64,000 nucleotides of DNA from Pseudomonas moraviensis (GTDB taxonomy: Bacteria > Pseudomonadota > Gammaproteobacteria > Pseudomonadales > Pseudomonadaceae). Position numbers and translations under genes: made by a program. Where the stretch lies: assembly GCF_900105805.1 (NCBI RefSeq), contig NZ_LT629788.1, positions 3,100,001 to 3,164,000 of the forward strand, in the 5' to 3' direction. Under the pieces are notes generated by a model. That model ran no database searches. It worked only from the letters and a program-made list of their open reading frames with translations, and had not been told where the DNA came from. Below, in pieces: positions 17,447 through 25,900 of the stretch; position 1 is the first letter of the stretch; every line of letters starts with the position of its first letter.

Positions 17447-17489
17447 CAAAAACCCGGCGCACGCCGATAAAGCGTAGCCGGGTTTTTGT
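17447..17489 (-). terminator. Intrinsic terminator of fliD
   Basis: Long stem CAAAAACCCGGC / GCCGGGTTTTTG with a loop of about 18 bases, directly after the fliD stop on the minus strand. It would separate fliD from fliS, or act as a partial terminator between them. Confidence 0.75.
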
Positions 17490-17501
17490 CGTGACTGACT
17501 G

Positions 17502-18950
17502 TTACTTCGCCGACTGCTGCGCGTTCAGCGAGCTGAAGAACGAGGTGATGTTGCTCGCCGTTGCCTTCATCTGCCCGACCAGCAAGTCCATGGCATTGTA
17601 CTTGGCGGTCAATGTCGACGTCAGGTTAGCCACGCGCAGATCCAGCGCCGCCTGCTGCTTTTGCAGGCTCGATGTCAGATTCGTAAGGTTGGAGCTGCGC
17701 TGATCGAGCAGTCCACCAGTCTTGACGTACGGATCAACCGCCGCAGTCATACGCGCCAACAGACCATTCTTGGCATCGGTACCGCTGAACAGCTGTTGAA
17801 CCTGGCCAGCCATGCCCGGAGTTTCCATACGCTTGTTGAACACCGCAGTGTCGAGCGTCAGCAAACCGGTCTTGCTATCGGTCAACACGCCCATCTGCGA
17901 CAGCACGGACAATTGTCCTGCTCCGCCCGCCCCCGGATCGGTCAACTGAGCACGCACATCCGCCATCAACGAACGCGGCAGAGCATCGCCCGTGAACGCC
18001 GCCGACACGGTCAGATTGCCATCGGCATCCGGCGTAGCCTTGGACAAGGTGTCGATGGTTTTCTTCAGGGTGTTGTAGGAATCGATGAACGATTGCAGGG
18101 AAGTCTGGATGCCGGCGGTATTGGTCGCAACCGAAACGGTCGCTGGAGTAGCAACGCCATTGACCACCGGGCTGGCCGAGGCCAGATTGAGTGTCATGCC
18201 GCTGATCGCACCGGTCACGGTATTGGTCTTGCTGGTAACGGCCAGTCCGTCGATGGTCAGGCTGGCATCCATGGCCAGTTCACCGACGGCTCCCGACGCC
18301 CCTGCCGCCGGGCTGGCGCCCATCTTCTGGGTACCGTCGATTTCCAGACCAGCGATCCCGCTGACCTGCAGGTCCATGCCGGCACCTGTCTTGTTCGAGC
18401 TGAGCACCAGCCGCGACGAGCCGGTGCTGTCGGTCACAATGTTGGCCGAAATACCGTTGCTGGCCTGAGCGGTGTTGATCGCATCGCGCGTGGACTGCAA
18501 AGTGGCATTGGCCGGAATCGCGACATTGTAATCAATGCCATTCTGACTGATTTTCAGAGTACCACTCGGAATGGCACTGGCGGCCCCGCCGGCGAAGGCG
18601 GCACTGGCTACTTTCGAGCCGGTGGCCAGGTTTTTCACAACAACGCTGTAGGTACCCGGTACGGCGGTTTTATCCGATGTGGCACCGACAACAGTCGGCG
18701 TGTCCGACGTCGCAGTGAAACCGGCAAACGCCGGGCTCGAAGCTTTGTTCAGATCACCCATCGCTTTCTGATACGCAGCCAGTGCACTTTTCAGCGAACC
18801 GACACCGGAGATCTTCAGGCTGTTGGTTTTGGTCGCGGTATCGATCTGCGTCTGCTTGGCAGACTTGTCGGCGTTGACCAGCGCGGTCACGATCGCGCCG
18901 ATGTCCAGGCCGGAACCCAGTCCGGAACCCGGTAGAATTGGACTTGCCAT
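17502..18950 (-). CDS. fliD: Flagellar filament cap protein FliD
   Basis: FliD (HAP2) caps the filament tip and promotes flagellin folding and insertion; in P. aeruginosa it also binds mucin. The 482-residue product starts at the ATG that sits six bases after AAGGGAG (MASPILPGSGLGSGLD); an ATG two codons earlier abuts the ribosome-binding site and is less likely. The N-terminal GSGLGSGLDIGAIVTALV motif and the helical C-terminal end (LVGQMKATASNITSFFSSLN) are typical, with a variable Ala/Thr-rich middle. Confidence 0.95.
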   Translation of the reverse strand: MASPILPGSGLGSGLDIGAIVTALVNADKSAKQTQIDTATKTNSLKISGVGSLKSALAAYQKAMGDLNKASSPAFAGFTATSDTPTVVGATSDKTAVPGTYSVVVKNLATGSKVASAAFAGGAASAIPSGTLKISQNGIDYNVAIPANATLQSTRDAINTAQASNGISANIVTDSTGSSRLVLSSNKTGAGMDLQVSGIAGLEIDGTQKMGASPAAGASGAVGELAMDASLTIDGLAVTSKTNTVTGAISGMTLNLASASPVVNGVATPATVSVATNTAGIQTSLQSFIDSYNTLKKTIDTLSKATPDADGNLTVSAAFTGDALPRSLMADVRAQLTDPGAGGAGQLSVLSQMGVLTDSKTGLLTLDTAVFNKRMETPGMAGQVQQLFSGTDAKNGLLARMTAAVDPYVKTGGLLDQRSSNLTNLTSSLQKQQAALDLRVANLTSTLTAKYNAMDLLVGQMKATASNITSFFSSLNAQQSAK

Positions 18951-19032
18951 GTGCATCTCCCTTCAGATTGTTGCCATTCTTTTGACCGTTACAGGCGTCT
19001 TGAGAACGAGCAAACACTATTCATGCCATTTA

Positions 19033-19389
19033 TCAGACTTTGGCGTCGAACAACACGTGGCTTGCGTTGGCGAGGCTGTCCGCCAGTTTGAGGGCTTCAG
19101 CGGAAGGAATCTGTCGAACCACTTCACCTGTCTCGCTCGCAATCACCTTGACGATGACCTTGCCGGAATGCTCGTCAATCGAGAACTCCAGATTACGCTT
19201 GATCGACTGGACGAATTTTTCGATCTCTTGCACCGCCAGTTTCAACTTGGCGCCGTCCGAATCCTGATCCTTGGCAGCGACCGGCGCTTCAGTCTTTTGG
19301 ACTTTAGGCAGCTCTGACGTTTTGTCAGCAACCGGTGGCACTGGCTTGGGAGCCGGATAAGACACGTTAAGCTTCACGCTCATGTCCAT
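19033..19389 (-). CDS. flaG: FlaG family protein
   Basis: FlaG is a small protein of polar flagellates that affects filament length. The 118-residue product has a Pro/Lys-rich N-terminal third and the family core FVQSIKRNLEFSIDEHSGKV, followed by VKVIASETGEVVRQIPSAEAL. I chose the ATG at 19389, eight bases after AAGAGG; earlier GTG and ATG codons overlap that ribosome-binding site. It lies between fliC and fliD. The fliC terminator is just upstream and I see no promoter between, so read-through from fliC may supply transcript. Confidence 0.9.
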   Translation of the reverse strand: MDMSVKLNVSYPAPKPVPPVADKTSELPKVQKTEAPVAAKDQDSDGAKLKLAVQEIEKFVQSIKRNLEFSIDEHSGKVIVKVIASETGEVVRQIPSAEALKLADSLANASHVLFDAKV

Positions 19390-19407
19390 GCCCATCACCT
19401 CTTAACG

Positions 19408-19445
19408 AAAAAAAGCGAGAGAGCACGACCAGCGCACTCCCCCGC
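19408..19445 (-). terminator. Intrinsic terminator of fliC
   Basis: On the minus strand AGCGGGGGAG pairs imperfectly with CTCTCTCGCT and is followed by seven T residues. It begins 17 bases after the fliC stop. Confidence 0.75.
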
Positions 19446-19461
19446 TCAAACCTGTTCCGAA

Positions 19462-20313
19462 TTACTGAAGCAGTTTCAGTACAGCGGAAGGCAGTTGGTT
19501 GGCCTGGGCCAGAACCGAAGTGGAAGCTTGCTGCAGAGTTTGCTGCTTGGTCAGGTTAGCAGTTTCTGCGGCGAAGTCGGTGTCCTGTACACGACCCTGA
19601 GCAGCGGTGGTGTTTTCAGTGATGTTCTGCAGGTTGGAGATGGTGCTGGTCAGACGGTTCTGCGAAGCACCGAGGCTGGCACGGGTTGCACCGATTGCAG
19701 CGATAGCGGCGTCGATTGCAGTGATCGCGCTGTCGATGGCAACGGCTGCGTCAGACGGGCTGGCGCCGGTCAGGGCCAGAGTACCGCTACCAACCGACAG
19801 GCTGACGGCGTCGAACTTGGAGCTCAGTACCAGGTCGATGTGGTTAGCCGAACCAGTGTTTGCGCCCACTTGCAGAGTCACAGTACCAGCCGAACCGTCC
19901 AGCAGGTTCTTGCCGTTCAGGTTGGTCGAAGCGGAGATACGGGTGATCTCGTCCGACATCTGAGCGAATTCAGAGTTGGTAGCGGTCTGGTCAGCGGTGC
20001 CGTTGGTACCGTTACGGGCTTTAACAGCCAGTTCACGCATACGCTGCAGGATGTCGGTAGTGGCTTGCAGAGCGCCTTCAGCGGTCTGGGCAACGGAGAT
20101 ACCGTCGTTGGCGTTCTGGATGGCCTGGGTGTTACCGCGGATCTGCGAAGACATACGGTTGGAGATCTGCAGGCCAGCGGCGTCGTCTTTGGCGCTGTTG
20201 ATTTTCAGGCCGGAAGACAGGCGCTGCATCGAGGTGGACAGAGCGTCGGAAGCGCGGTTCAGGTTTTTCTGAACGTTCAACGATGTGGTGTTGGTGTTTA
20301 CTGTTAAAGCCAT
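19462..20313 (-). CDS. fliC: Flagellin FliC
   Basis: This is the filament subunit, 283 residues, a short flagellin close in size to that of P. syringae (about 282 residues). It has the conserved N-terminal D0/D1 region (ALTVNTNTTSLNVQKNLNRA) and the C-terminal D1/D0 region (STSVLAQANQLPSAVLKLLQ). The central domain is small and rich in Ser, Thr and Ala, which offers sites for O-glycosylation by the neighbouring island. Residues 30-51 are the flg22 epitope recognised by plant FLS2. A FliA promoter lies upstream and a terminator follows, so it is probably monocistronic. Confidence 0.98.
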   Translation of the reverse strand: MALTVNTNTTSLNVQKNLNRASDALSTSMQRLSSGLKINSAKDDAAGLQISNRMSSQIRGNTQAIQNANDGISVAQTAEGALQATTDILQRMRELAVKARNGTNGTADQTATNSEFAQMSDEITRISASTNLNGKNLLDGSAGTVTLQVGANTGSANHIDLVLSSKFDAVSLSVGSGTLALTGASPSDAAVAIDSAITAIDAAIAAIGATRASLGASQNRLTSTISNLQNITENTTAAQGRVQDTDFAAETANLTKQQTLQQASTSVLAQANQLPSAVLKLLQ

Positions 20314-20393
20314 GACGAATTCCTCGTTGGTTGGGTACTGCGGCTTCCGGCCCTGGCAACCGCCGGGTATGGCCTAGAGAACCTTCGTAATAG

Positions 20394-20422
20394 TTATCGT
20401 CGGGTTTGCAGGTTGCTTGAGG
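20394..20422 (-). promoter_or_regulatory. FliA (sigma-28) promoter of fliC
   Basis: Minus strand shows CTCAAG, a 13-14 base spacer, then CGACGATAA, matching the flagellar sigma-28 pattern (TCAAG ... GCCGATAA). It lies about 80 bases before the fliC start. A GAGG ribosome-binding site precedes the ATG. Confidence 0.75.
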
Positions 20423-20555
20423 GCTTTTTGAAAAAATTTTGCCATCACCACGCCACCCCCGAGAAAACAATGACTTAGCTGTACTTCAACCGCATAAAAA
20501 TGACGTCATAAAACTGCCTGTCACGCAAAGCCGCGGGCCAGTGCTGCGCAGCAGT

Positions 20556-20822
20556 TCAGCGCCTGGCACTTTCCAGCAATTCAACCAGTTCGTATTCCAT
20601 AGAGTCGGCCAGTCCCAACCAGTCCTGGCGCTCCTGGCAATCGAGCATTTGCATGAGCACCTGCGCCCACGCCTGCTGGATCTCTATTGGGGCAGACGAC
20701 AGACATTGCTGGGCCTGCTCGAACACATCGACCATGGTCAACGCCGCTTCTACGTCACGCCCCAGACGAAACAATGCAGCGCATTGGCGACACTGATCCT
20801 GACTGTGATTCAGCGCACTCAT
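20556..20822 (-). CDS. Small protein of unknown function coupled to Maf
   Basis: The 88-residue product begins MSALNHSQDQCRQCAALFRL. Its ATG overlaps the maf stop as ATGA, a sign of translational coupling. It is helix-rich and acidic, with three Cys residues and no membrane segment (for example VFEQAQQCLSSAPIEIQQAW). Size, helicity and position between maf and fliC suggest a chaperone or adaptor for flagellin glycosylation, but this is only inference; I do not recognise the family. It is the last gene of the island before fliC. Confidence 0.75.
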   Translation of the reverse strand: MSALNHSQDQCRQCAALFRLGRDVEAALTMVDVFEQAQQCLSSAPIEIQQAWAQVLMQMLDCQERQDWLGLADSMEYELVELLESARR

Positions 20823-22108
20823 TGCACGAACTCCGGATTGAAAGCGGTGCCGGCGATCAGCGCGCCGGCGCGGCTGCTGTTGAGAAATTCGACCTGTGGG
20901 TGCGCGGCGATATAACGCTCGAGCACACACAGATAGCCGCGAAAATTCAGCTGGGTACTGACGCGCTGACCATGGCCATCGCGCACCCAGTGCCGCGCCT
21001 GGGCCAGCGGCGGGCCCAGATCGCCGTCGCCCCAACCGGCGTGAGTCTTGTTCATCGGGAAGGCGAAGTCGGCGCCAAACAAAGTGATTCGGGGCGCGCC
21101 CATTTTTACCGCGAGGTCCACCGCCGGATGGATCACGCTGCCGCCGACGTGCAGCTCGCCGCGTGGATACTGTTCTTTCAGCTCGGCATAGATCGGGCTG
21201 GCCGAATAGCCGCCATAGCGCTTGCCCTTCCATGCCTTCAATATCTGCGGATCGCTCATCGGCAGGTACACCAGCGTAATGCCGTCAGACTTCTCGAAGG
21301 GCAAATGCCGAAAGCCGATGCGTTGATCGATGCTTACCACCAGATCAGGCACGATGCCGTGTTCGCGCAATGGTCGGTAGGCCGTATCAACGCAGATGAA
21401 CACCGGTCGCTCGGCAAGCTGACGGATCGCCGCGAGACGTTCGAAATGCTGCTCCAGTGTCGGCCCGGTGGCGATTACGTAGACTTCGCGGCCAGCGCAG
21501 CTACCGAACAATTGCGCCACATCGCCATCGCCGAGCAACACTGGCAGACTTTCCTGCAAGCGCTGCCGGATTTCTGGTGACTGCGGATCGAAATCGCGGT
21601 TATTGAATGTCAGGTGCACTTCATTGATCAGCCGGTCGCGAATCTTCGCATTGAAGTCATCGGCCAGCAGCATCTCGGCCGGCAGGGCAAAGAACGGCGT
21701 GAAGAAGTCCGGGTGATCGCCGGCGTAAAACAGTTCGACCCGAGGGTCCTGCAGCCACTGGCGCTGATCGAGCAGTTGCAGCACCAGCGCGAACAGCGCG
21801 CCATTGAGGATGTGTACGTACAGGCGCTCGAGCCCCGCGCGCTCGAGCAGCACACCGGGCAAGTCGCCCAAGCCAGTGCCATAGACGTGCAGTTGCGGTT
21901 TTTCCGGCAGGCTCGCCGCCTGAATCTTCGCCTCATGCAGGCGATCATGGCGGCTGGTGAGCTGAATGCCGTCGACGCTCAGCGTCGAGCCCAGCCCTTG
22001 CACGAGTTCGGCCTGCACGGACGCGCTGTCTTCAGCCATCAATCGCTCGAACAGCGCCGGCCAGCGCCGTTGCAACACCTCGGCATTGGCTTGGAAAAAC
22101 TCGCTCAT
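20819..22108 (-). CDS. maf: Motility-associated factor glycosyltransferase (Maf family)
   Basis: Maf proteins transfer nonulosonic acids such as pseudaminic acid from CMP to Ser/Thr of flagellin in the cytoplasm. The 429-residue product contains the Maf/DUF115 core from about residue 205: GREVYVIATGPTLEQHFERL, PDLVVSIDQRIGFRHLPF, and ITLFGADFAFPMNKTHAG. It is next to fliC and a full CMP-pseudaminic acid pathway, which fits that role well. The sugar specificity cannot be read from sequence. The start follows AAGGAG by eleven bases. A strong terminator lies only 25 bases upstream. Confidence 0.88.
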   Translation of the reverse strand: MSEFFQANAEVLQRRWPALFERLMAEDSASVQAELVQGLGSTLSVDGIQLTSRHDRLHEAKIQAASLPEKPQLHVYGTGLGDLPGVLLERAGLERLYVHILNGALFALVLQLLDQRQWLQDPRVELFYAGDHPDFFTPFFALPAEMLLADDFNAKIRDRLINEVHLTFNNRDFDPQSPEIRQRLQESLPVLLGDGDVAQLFGSCAGREVYVIATGPTLEQHFERLAAIRQLAERPVFICVDTAYRPLREHGIVPDLVVSIDQRIGFRHLPFEKSDGITLVYLPMSDPQILKAWKGKRYGGYSASPIYAELKEQYPRGELHVGGSVIHPAVDLAVKMGAPRITLFGADFAFPMNKTHAGWGDGDLGPPLAQARHWVRDGHGQRVSTQLNFRGYLCVLERYIAAHPQVEFLNSSRAGALIAGTAFNPEFVQ

Positions 22109-22132
22109 GGCGCCTCGCGCTCCTTCTCGGGC

Positions 22133-22173
22133 AAAAAAATAGCGTTCAAGGTTAACCTTGAACGCTATTTTTG
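22133..22173 (-). terminator. Strong bidirectional terminator between the KAS III gene and maf
   Basis: A near-perfect palindrome: AATAGCGTTCAAGG and its complement around TTAA, flanked by A7 and T5 runs. It follows the KAS III stop by 22 bases and ends 25 bases before the maf start. Confidence 0.85.
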
Positions 22174-22195
22174 TATCAGTGGTTTTTGCTGCAGT

Positions 22196-23122
22196 TTACG
22201 GACGATAGATGATCGCCGAGCCCCACGACAGGCCAACACCAAAACCGCTCAGCGCAACGCGCTGCCAGTCGGAGTCGAGCACGTGCTTTTCCAACAGCAG
22301 CGGAATGCTCGACGACACGGTGTTGCCGGTCTCGACCATGTCCTTGATGAATTTCTCCGGCTCGCCTTCGAAGCGTCGCGCCACGGCGTCGACAATCGCC
22401 GCGCTGCCCTGGTGAATGCAGAATGCATCGATGTCATCGGCTTTCAGCCCCGAATCGTCAAGCAGTTCATGCAAGTGCGCCGGGACTTTCAGCAATGCGA
22501 AATTGAAGACCTGACGACCGTTCATGAAGAACACGCCGTTGCTGACTTTCAGGTGCGGTGCCCCGGAACCGTCGGTGCCGAACTTGGCCTTGCCCAGCGC
22601 CCAGCTCGGGTTTTCGCCCATCCACGTAGCGGTGGCGGCATCGCCAAACAGCATGGTGGTGTTGCGGTCTTCCGGGTCAACGATTTTCGAATACGGGTCC
22701 GCGGTGATCAGCAGGCCGTTCTTCAGGCCGGCGGCTTCCATGAAGCCCTTGATCGCGTAAATGCCGTAGACATAACCGGAGCAGCCCAGAGAAATGTCGA
22801 ACGCTGCAACATTGGTTGGCAGGCCGAGTTTGTCCTGGACGATGGCAGCGGTATGCGGCAGGCCTTCTTCGTCACCGTTCTGGGTGACGACGATCAGAGC
22901 ATCGATGGATTCACGTTTCAGTTCAGGGTTGCTGGCAAACAGCGCATTGGCCGCTTCCACGCACAGATCGGAGGTTTCCTGCTCAGCGTCTTTGCGCGGC
23001 AGGAACGCCGAACCGATCTTGCCAAGGATGAATTCTTCATCCTTCTCGAATTTTGCACCTTGTGCGTAATTGTCCACGCCGGCTACAGGAACGTAGCTCG
23101 CAATGCTTTTTATGCCAATCAT
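22196..23122 (-). CDS. Free-standing 3-oxoacyl-ACP synthase III (FabH-like)
   Basis: KAS III enzymes condense acyl-CoA with malonyl-ACP. The 308-residue product keeps the full catalytic triad: Cys114 in DISLGCSGYVYG, His237 in FCIHQGSAA, and Asn267 in ETGNTVSSSIP. It starts at the ATG behind GGGAAG. No ACP or malonyl transferase gene is nearby. FabH-like genes occur in flagellin-glycan loci of P. syringae, where the sugar carries a 3-hydroxybutyryl group, so making an acyl substituent for a flagellar sugar is the likely role. A 227-base gap separates it from pseI. Confidence 0.85.
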   Translation of the reverse strand: MIGIKSIASYVPVAGVDNYAQGAKFEKDEEFILGKIGSAFLPRKDAEQETSDLCVEAANALFASNPELKRESIDALIVVTQNGDEEGLPHTAAIVQDKLGLPTNVAAFDISLGCSGYVYGIYAIKGFMEAAGLKNGLLITADPYSKIVDPEDRNTTMLFGDAATATWMGENPSWALGKAKFGTDGSGAPHLKVSNGVFFMNGRQVFNFALLKVPAHLHELLDDSGLKADDIDAFCIHQGSAAIVDAVARRFEGEPEKFIKDMVETGNTVSSSIPLLLEKHVLDSDWQRVALSGFGVGLSWGSAIIYRP

Positions 23123-23349
23123 TACGGCTTCCCAATAAAAAACAGCCCAAAACCACCGCTCGCAAGGATTCGAGGGGCGCCGACAAACAGAAAACGGCCG
23201 CCACGACGGGCAGCCACGGGAAGCGCAAAGGGCTATCACTGGAACCGCAAAACGGGCCAGGCGCCATCTCCCCGGTCAATACAATACAGTGAAGATGCGC
23301 GTTATGACTCGCAGGTCACGCTATTTTGCCGAATCGATGGCAGATTGGC

Positions 23350-24402
23350 TTATTCGATCAGCGACCAATCCAGTGGCGTACCACGCTTGATCGCGGTGCG
23401 CGCGCGGCGTCCGAGAACGGCATCGGTGTGCTTGGGCGGCAGACCGAGGCCAGGACGGATGGCGCGCAGATTGTCCACGGTAAATGCTTCACCGGCGGCC
23501 ATGTCAGCGGTGACGTACAGCGAACGGCGATAGACCAGCGATTTTCGCTCAGCCTCGGTCACGCCGTAATGCACCTGCCCCATGGCCTGCCAGGCACGTT
23601 CGGTTTCGACCACCAGACTGGCCAGTTCCGCCGGTTCCAGGGAAAAGCTCGCGTCGACGCCACCGGCCGAACGATCGAGGGTGAAGTGTTTCTCCACCAC
23701 CGTCGCTCCCAGCGCCACCGCCGCCACCGATACGCCGACGCCCATCGAGTGATCCGACAGCCCGACCTCGCAGCCAAACAACTCACGCAGATGCGGGATC
23801 GTGCGCACGTTGCTGTTGAGGGGCGTGGCCGGATAAGTGCTGGTGCACTTGAGCAGGACCAGATCCTTGCAGCCGGCCTCGCGTGCGGCGCGCACGGTTT
23901 CATCCAGTTCAGCAATGCTGGCCATGCCGGTGGAGATGATCAGCGGTTTACCGGTGGCGGCGACACGGCGGATCAACGGCAGATCGGTGTTTTCAAAACT
24001 GGCGATCTTGTACGCCGGCACCTCGAGGCTTTCGAGAAAATCCACCGCGCTGTCGTCGAACGGCGTCGAGAACGCGAGCATCCCCAACTCCTTGGCTCGA
24101 GCAAAAATCGGCGCGTGCCATTCCCACGGTGTGTGGGCTTTTTCATACAGATCGTAGAGCGAAGTGCCGGCCCACAGACTGCCGGGATCCTTGATGAAGA
24201 ATTCGCCTTCGGCCAAATCCAGGGTCATGGTTTCGGCGGTGTAGGTTTGCAGCTTCAAGGCATGCGCACCAGCCCTCGCAGCAGCCTCGACGATTTGCAG
24301 GGCGACATCGAGAGACTGGTTATGATTGCCACTCATCTCGGCAATGATGAACGGCGGCGCGTCGGCACCAATCGTGCGGTGGCCAATCTTGAAACTAGGC
24401 AT
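23350..24402 (-). CDS. pseI: Pseudaminic acid synthase PseI
   Basis: PseI condenses 2,4-diacetamido-2,4,6-trideoxy-L-altrose with phosphoenolpyruvate to give pseudaminic acid. The 350-residue product has the NeuB-type TIM barrel (EMSGNHNQSLDVALQIVEAA, HALKLQTYTAETMT, VVEKHFTLDRSAGGVDASFS in part) and a C-terminal SAF antifreeze-like domain (AGEAFTVDNLRAIRPGLGL). The SGNHNQS start of the barrel favours PseI over sialic acid synthase. It overlaps the pseG-pseH stop by 8 bases. Confidence 0.94.
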   Translation of the reverse strand: MPSFKIGHRTIGADAPPFIIAEMSGNHNQSLDVALQIVEAAARAGAHALKLQTYTAETMTLDLAEGEFFIKDPGSLWAGTSLYDLYEKAHTPWEWHAPIFARAKELGMLAFSTPFDDSAVDFLESLEVPAYKIASFENTDLPLIRRVAATGKPLIISTGMASIAELDETVRAAREAGCKDLVLLKCTSTYPATPLNSNVRTIPHLRELFGCEVGLSDHSMGVGVSVAAVALGATVVEKHFTLDRSAGGVDASFSLEPAELASLVVETERAWQAMGQVHYGVTEAERKSLVYRRSLYVTADMAAGEAFTVDNLRAIRPGLGLPPKHTDAVLGRRARTAIKRGTPLDWSLIE

Positions 24403-25900
24403 GCGAGTGATCCTTCAAAACACGGCTGAACGCGCAGGTTTCCTGGATGAACCCGGCGTCGCGGAAGACTTTCAATGAAGACTGATTGGCGGGCATGACC
24501 CGGGCATTGATGCGCGTCAATTGCGGCCAGTGCGCAGCGACGAACGCTTCGCCACGGCTGAGCACTGCCCTGCCCCAACCGAGGCCGAAACGCCCTTCCA
24601 GCAGATAGATCGACACTTCCGCTTCGAATCCGCGCAAGTCGTAGCGCAGCACCCCGACCGGGCCGTCATCCGCCTCGGCGATCAACAGCAGCCGCTGCGG
24701 ATTGCGCAAACTTGCCATCAACCAGTTCAGATGCTGCGCCCAATCGATCACGCCGGATTCCAGCGACCAGCGCCGCACCGGCTCGGCATTGCGCCCATCG
24801 AACAGCAACTGCGCATCGTCCAGCGTCGCCGGGCGCAGTTTCAGTACCGCGCCGGCCAGCGCCGCCGCCACGCGTTCGGCACCGCGTCCGTCGACCAGTT
24901 GCCGCGAGCGCTCGGCGAGGCTCTGGCGCAGAAAATGATTGTCCATCACAAAGCCGACCGCATCGCGCAGTTGCTCGACGCTGACCTGCTCGCGCGCTCC
25001 CATGAACACATGCGCGCCGGCCGCCGCCATGACTTCACCGTTGGCCTGCTGATTGTTCGCCACAGCGATGCAGATGGTCGGCAAGCCGAGCGCCGCACGC
25101 TCCCAACTGGTGCCGCCGCCGGCGCCGATAAACAGATCGGCTTCAGTCATGCGTTGATGGAAATCGCTGACGAAACTGTGCAGGCGCCAGTTCGGCCGTG
25201 TCTCGGCCAAGGCCTGCATCTGCGCCCACGCCGGGTTGTCGGCGCCCGCGACGAAATCAACCTGCAACTCAGTGAAATCAGCCAGCGCCAACATCGCGTG
25301 ATGAGTCTGCATCGCCGCGTCGAAACCGCCGAAATTCACCAGCACCCGCCGCGCCTTCGGTTTGATCTCGATGGCTTCGCAGTTGAATTCTTCACGGAGC
25401 ATGGCGTAGCGCGGGCCGAGCAAGGTGCGACAGCCCGGCGGCAGCAGCGGCGCGTAGTTTTCACTTAAGCCGGACAGGTTCTGATTGAGCAGCAGATCGA
25501 CGCTGTAGCGCCGCGTCGCCAGATCATCCACCGCGGCGATTCGATGCGCCCAGCGCCGGGCAGCGGTTTGCCAGTGATGATCGAGGCCGTAATGGTCGGC
25601 GATGATCCAGTCGAACGGCGCCTGCCCGTCCAGCAGCAAGCCCAGCGCATCAATGTCGAACTGCCACGGCAACATCGATTCGATGGCCTGCAGCGGGTCT
25701 TCATCACGATAGCGCTCGGGCAGCGCGAAGGTCTCGAAGCCTTCGGCCTTCAAGGCTTCGAGTCGATGTCCCGGCAAGCGCCGACAGGCAAACGCAACAT
25801 GACTGCCCTGCCCGCGCAACACTCGCGCCAGCGTCAGGCAGCGGGCGATATGGCCGCTGCCGATGGCCGGCGAAGCGTCGGCACGGATCAGCACTCTCAT
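24395..25900 (-). CDS. pseG: PseG-PseH fusion: UDP-sugar hydrolase plus N-acetyltransferase
   Basis: One 501-residue protein joins two pathway steps. Residues 1-340 form a GT-B-type UDP-sugar hydrolase (PseG) with GSGHIARC, whose His17 matches the catalytic base of Campylobacter PseG, and FIGAGGGTSWERAALG near 258-272. Residues 354-495 form a GNAT acetyltransferase (PseH) beginning LKLRPATLDDAQLLFDGRN. PseH acetylates the 4-amino sugar before PseG removes UDP. The true start is MRVLIRADAS at 25900, overlapping the pseF stop as ATGA. In Campylobacter and Helicobacter these are separate genes. Confidence 0.93.
   Translation of the reverse strand: MRVLIRADASPAIGSGHIARCLTLARVLRGQGSHVAFACRRLPGHRLEALKAEGFETFALPERYRDEDPLQAIESMLPWQFDIDALGLLLDGQAPFDWIIADHYGLDHHWQTAARRWAHRIAAVDDLATRRYSVDLLLNQNLSGLSENYAPLLPPGCRTLLGPRYAMLREEFNCEAIEIKPKARRVLVNFGGFDAAMQTHHAMLALADFTELQVDFVAGADNPAWAQMQALAETRPNWRLHSFVSDFHQRMTEADLFIGAGGGTSWERAALGLPTICIAVANNQQANGEVMAAAGAHVFMGAREQVSVEQLRDAVGFVMDNHFLRQSLAERSRQLVDGRGAERVAAALAGAVLKLRPATLDDAQLLFDGRNAEPVRRWSLESGVIDWAQHLNWLMASLRNPQRLLLIAEADDGPVGVLRYDLRGFEAEVSIYLLEGRFGLGWGRAVLSRGEAFVAAHWPQLTRINARVMPANQSSLKVFRDAGFIQETCAFSRVLKDHSHA

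Noticed and set aside
18951..18956. FliD start two codons earlier
   Set aside because: That ATG directly abuts the AAGGGAG ribosome-binding site; the ATG at 18950 has the right spacing.
18957..19032. RpoN promoter before fliD
   Set aside because: TGGCATGAATAGTGT has the -24 half but not TTGC at the right distance; only a weak partial match.
21614..23533. Plus-strand frame of 639 codons opposite maf and the KAS III gene
   Set aside because: It crosses two minus-strand genes and a terminator palindrome, with no ribosome-binding site or known motif.
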